A stretch of 5,935 nucleotides of DNA from Actinomycetes bacterium. Its GTDB lineage: Bacteria; Actinomycetota; Acidimicrobiia; Acidimicrobiales; Acidimicrobiaceae. The stretch is from assembly GCA_021785315.1 (NCBI GenBank), contig JAJYFX010000130.1, positions 1 to 5,935 of the forward strand, read 5' to 3'. Below, piece after piece: positions 4,908 to 5,935 of the stretch. Position 1 is the first letter of the stretch, and each line of letters opens with the position of its first letter. Both the position numbers and the translations under genes were made by a program. A model generated the notes under the pieces. The model did not search any database and had not been told where the DNA came from. It worked only from the letters and a program-made list of their open reading frames with translations.

Positions 4908-5935
4908 TCAGGTCTCAAGTTCCAAACGGGCAAGCCAAAGACCCGGAGCTTCAAGTTCGGATGGCGTTGGAAATGCGCCTTCCCGGCTCCAAAGCGGAAC
5001 GACTCCTTCTTCGCCGGCTCTTTCTATAATCCCGCGAACAAAGGACTGTCCCTGTTCAATCCCAGCTCTTGTGATCTCGATGCCGAAGAACTGTTCTGAC
5101 AGACGTTCTCCGTCCGACCTTTCGATTCTTTTTCGCATGAAGGCTTCGTCTATCGCAGCGCTGTTTCCGAGCAGGCGACCGCCGATATTCAATACCGCGT
5201 TGGAAGCCAGGCCTTCTATGACGGCAATGGTGGACCGTATATCATCGCTAATTCGGCTTTGAGCCTCACTTTGTCCTTCTGGTCCAAAGATGCCGGCCGG
5301 ATCTGATATGGCTGCCTGAAGACTTTCGGGATCAGAGAGATCTAGCTGCGAAAGTCTGTTTTGGATCTGTTTCATGTCAGCCGAGGATGCCTCAATGTGC
5401 CTAATAATCAGCTCCTCGACACGTCCGGAAATCATCGGAGTCGAAAATAGAGCCGCCATCACCATTTCCCGCAGGGTGGCCCACAACCTCACTTGATCCA
5501 GCGGCAATTCCCACTCTTTCGCGAAGTCGTCTACATTGTACGAGACGATCATTGTCGAGCTGCCAGAAGGGCGCGGTACTGGAATCTCGTAAGATCCGAA
5601 GGCTACTTTTGCTAGGTGCCCAACCATGGAGCCGAGCTGCATTGCGATCATTGAGGGGCCTATTGCTTTGGACAGGTTTTGGATCATCTGGGCGAGATTG
5701 TCCTGGTGCTCTGCCTCCGCGGGGAGTTCTGAGGAAATTTCCTTTTGCTCTTGTTGCACTTCGGCCACTTTTTGCAGCATCGCAGAATATTTTTCCCAGT
5801 CGTTAACGGTTCGAGACGCCCATTCCACTCTGGTGACGACCTCTATATCGGTTATATCGTGGCTGGAGATTTCTGGAAGCGCGGAAAAGCTTTGAAGGTG
5901 TATTTGCAAGATCTTCGTCAGCTCTTCGTACTTGA
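4908..5935 (-). CDS. DUF2342/zincin-like metalloprotease-family protein, 5' end cut by window edge
   Basis: Actinobacterial protein of the zincin_2 (DUF2342) family, often annotated as a zinc-dependent metalloprotease or putative hydrolase; its substrate is not known. The frame is open to the right edge and residues before the TTG at 5909 (ending ELTKI) still fit the family, so that codon is unlikely to be the start. From 5909 there are 333 residues, against roughly 400-480 for complete members. Seen in order: VTRVEWASRTVNDW (25-38), a Gln/Glu-rich linker, GPSMIAMQLGSMVGHLAKVAFG (about 84-105), the helix ELPLDQVRLWATLREMVMAALF (about 134-155), DPAGIFGPE, and the C-terminal SDGERLSEQFFGIE and PTPSELEAPGLWLARL. 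The metal-site position reads REMVM rather than HExxH or the REAAH form I recall for many relatives: Glu148 is kept but both His are missing, so the protein may be catalytically inactive. A soluble cytoplasmic location is likely. Confidence 0.85.
   Translation of the reverse strand, partial: KYEELTKILQIHLQSFSALPEISSHDITDIEVVTRVEWASRTVNDWEKYSAMLQKVAEVQQEQKEISSELPAEAEHQDNLAQMIQNLSKAIGPSMIAMQLGSMVGHLAKVAFGSYEIPVPRPSGSSTMIVSYNVDDFAKEWELPLDQVRLWATLREMVMAALFSTPMISGRVEELIIRHIEASSADMKQIQNRLSQLDLSDPESLQAAISDPAGIFGPEGQSEAQSRISDDIRSTIAVIEGLASNAVLNIGGRLLGNSAAIDEAFMRKRIERSDGERLSEQFFGIEITRAGIEQGQSFVRGIIERAGEEGVVPLWSREGAFPTPSELEAPGLWLARLELET

Noticed and set aside
4753..5262. 169-aa + strand frame opposite the DUF2342 gene
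   Set aside because: It overlaps the 91-aa gene and lies antisense to conserved DUF2342 motifs. The Ser/Arg-rich composition is typical of antisense frames.
1..5935. A defence or mobile-element system
   Set aside because: All confidently identified genes are transport, regulatory, metabolic or envelope functions. No nuclease, transposase, integrase or terminal repeats were found.

Overview
The window looks like a chromosomal segment of an actinobacterium. Three lines point that way: two WhiB-family iron-sulfur regulators, a DUF2342/zincin-like metalloprotease-family protein, and a PIG-V-like polyprenol-dependent mannosyltransferase. Base composition is roughly balanced (about 50% GC by eye), low for most Actinomycetes. 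A moderate-GC lineage such as some Acidimicrobiia would fit, but that placement is inference. I see no transposase, integrase, phage gene, tRNA, rRNA or CRISPR array.

Layout, left to right. (1) The 3' three quarters of an ammonium transporter gene (amt, + strand) enters from the left edge and is followed by a near-perfect long hairpin. (2) A 380-bp gap follows, holding that hairpin, a possible 42-codon small ORF with an excellent Shine-Dalgarno sequence, and a candidate promoter. (3) A first WhiB-like gene (+) ends at a shared bidirectional-looking terminator only 14 bp from (4) a glutamate formimidoyltransferase gene (-). (5) A second WhiB-like gene (-) lies 52 bp upstream of the transferase and probably shares its transcript. 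(6) A roughly 400-bp divergent intergenic region follows, with candidate control sites and a bulged hairpin. (7) A multi-pass PIG-V-like mannosyltransferase gene (+) comes next. (8) A small 91-aa protein of unknown function (+) follows 82 bp later. (9) Converging on it from the right edge is a DUF2342 zincin-like gene (-), with its 5' end outside the window.

How they may fit together: amt brings in ammonium, and the formimidoyltransferase joins one-carbon/folate metabolism to glutamate (histidine breakdown or 5-formyl-folate handling). The two WhiB proteins are probable redox or nitric-oxide-sensing transcription factors, and one is positioned to be co-transcribed with the transferase. The mannosyltransferase belongs to envelope glycan synthesis and shows no obvious tie to the others. 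I found no convincing new multi-gene system. The points most worth a second look are the whiB-formimidoyltransferase pairing, similar AT-rich repeats upstream of both whiB genes, the altered metal-binding motif in the DUF2342 protein, the small ORF after amt, and an excess of the TCGCGA hexamer.
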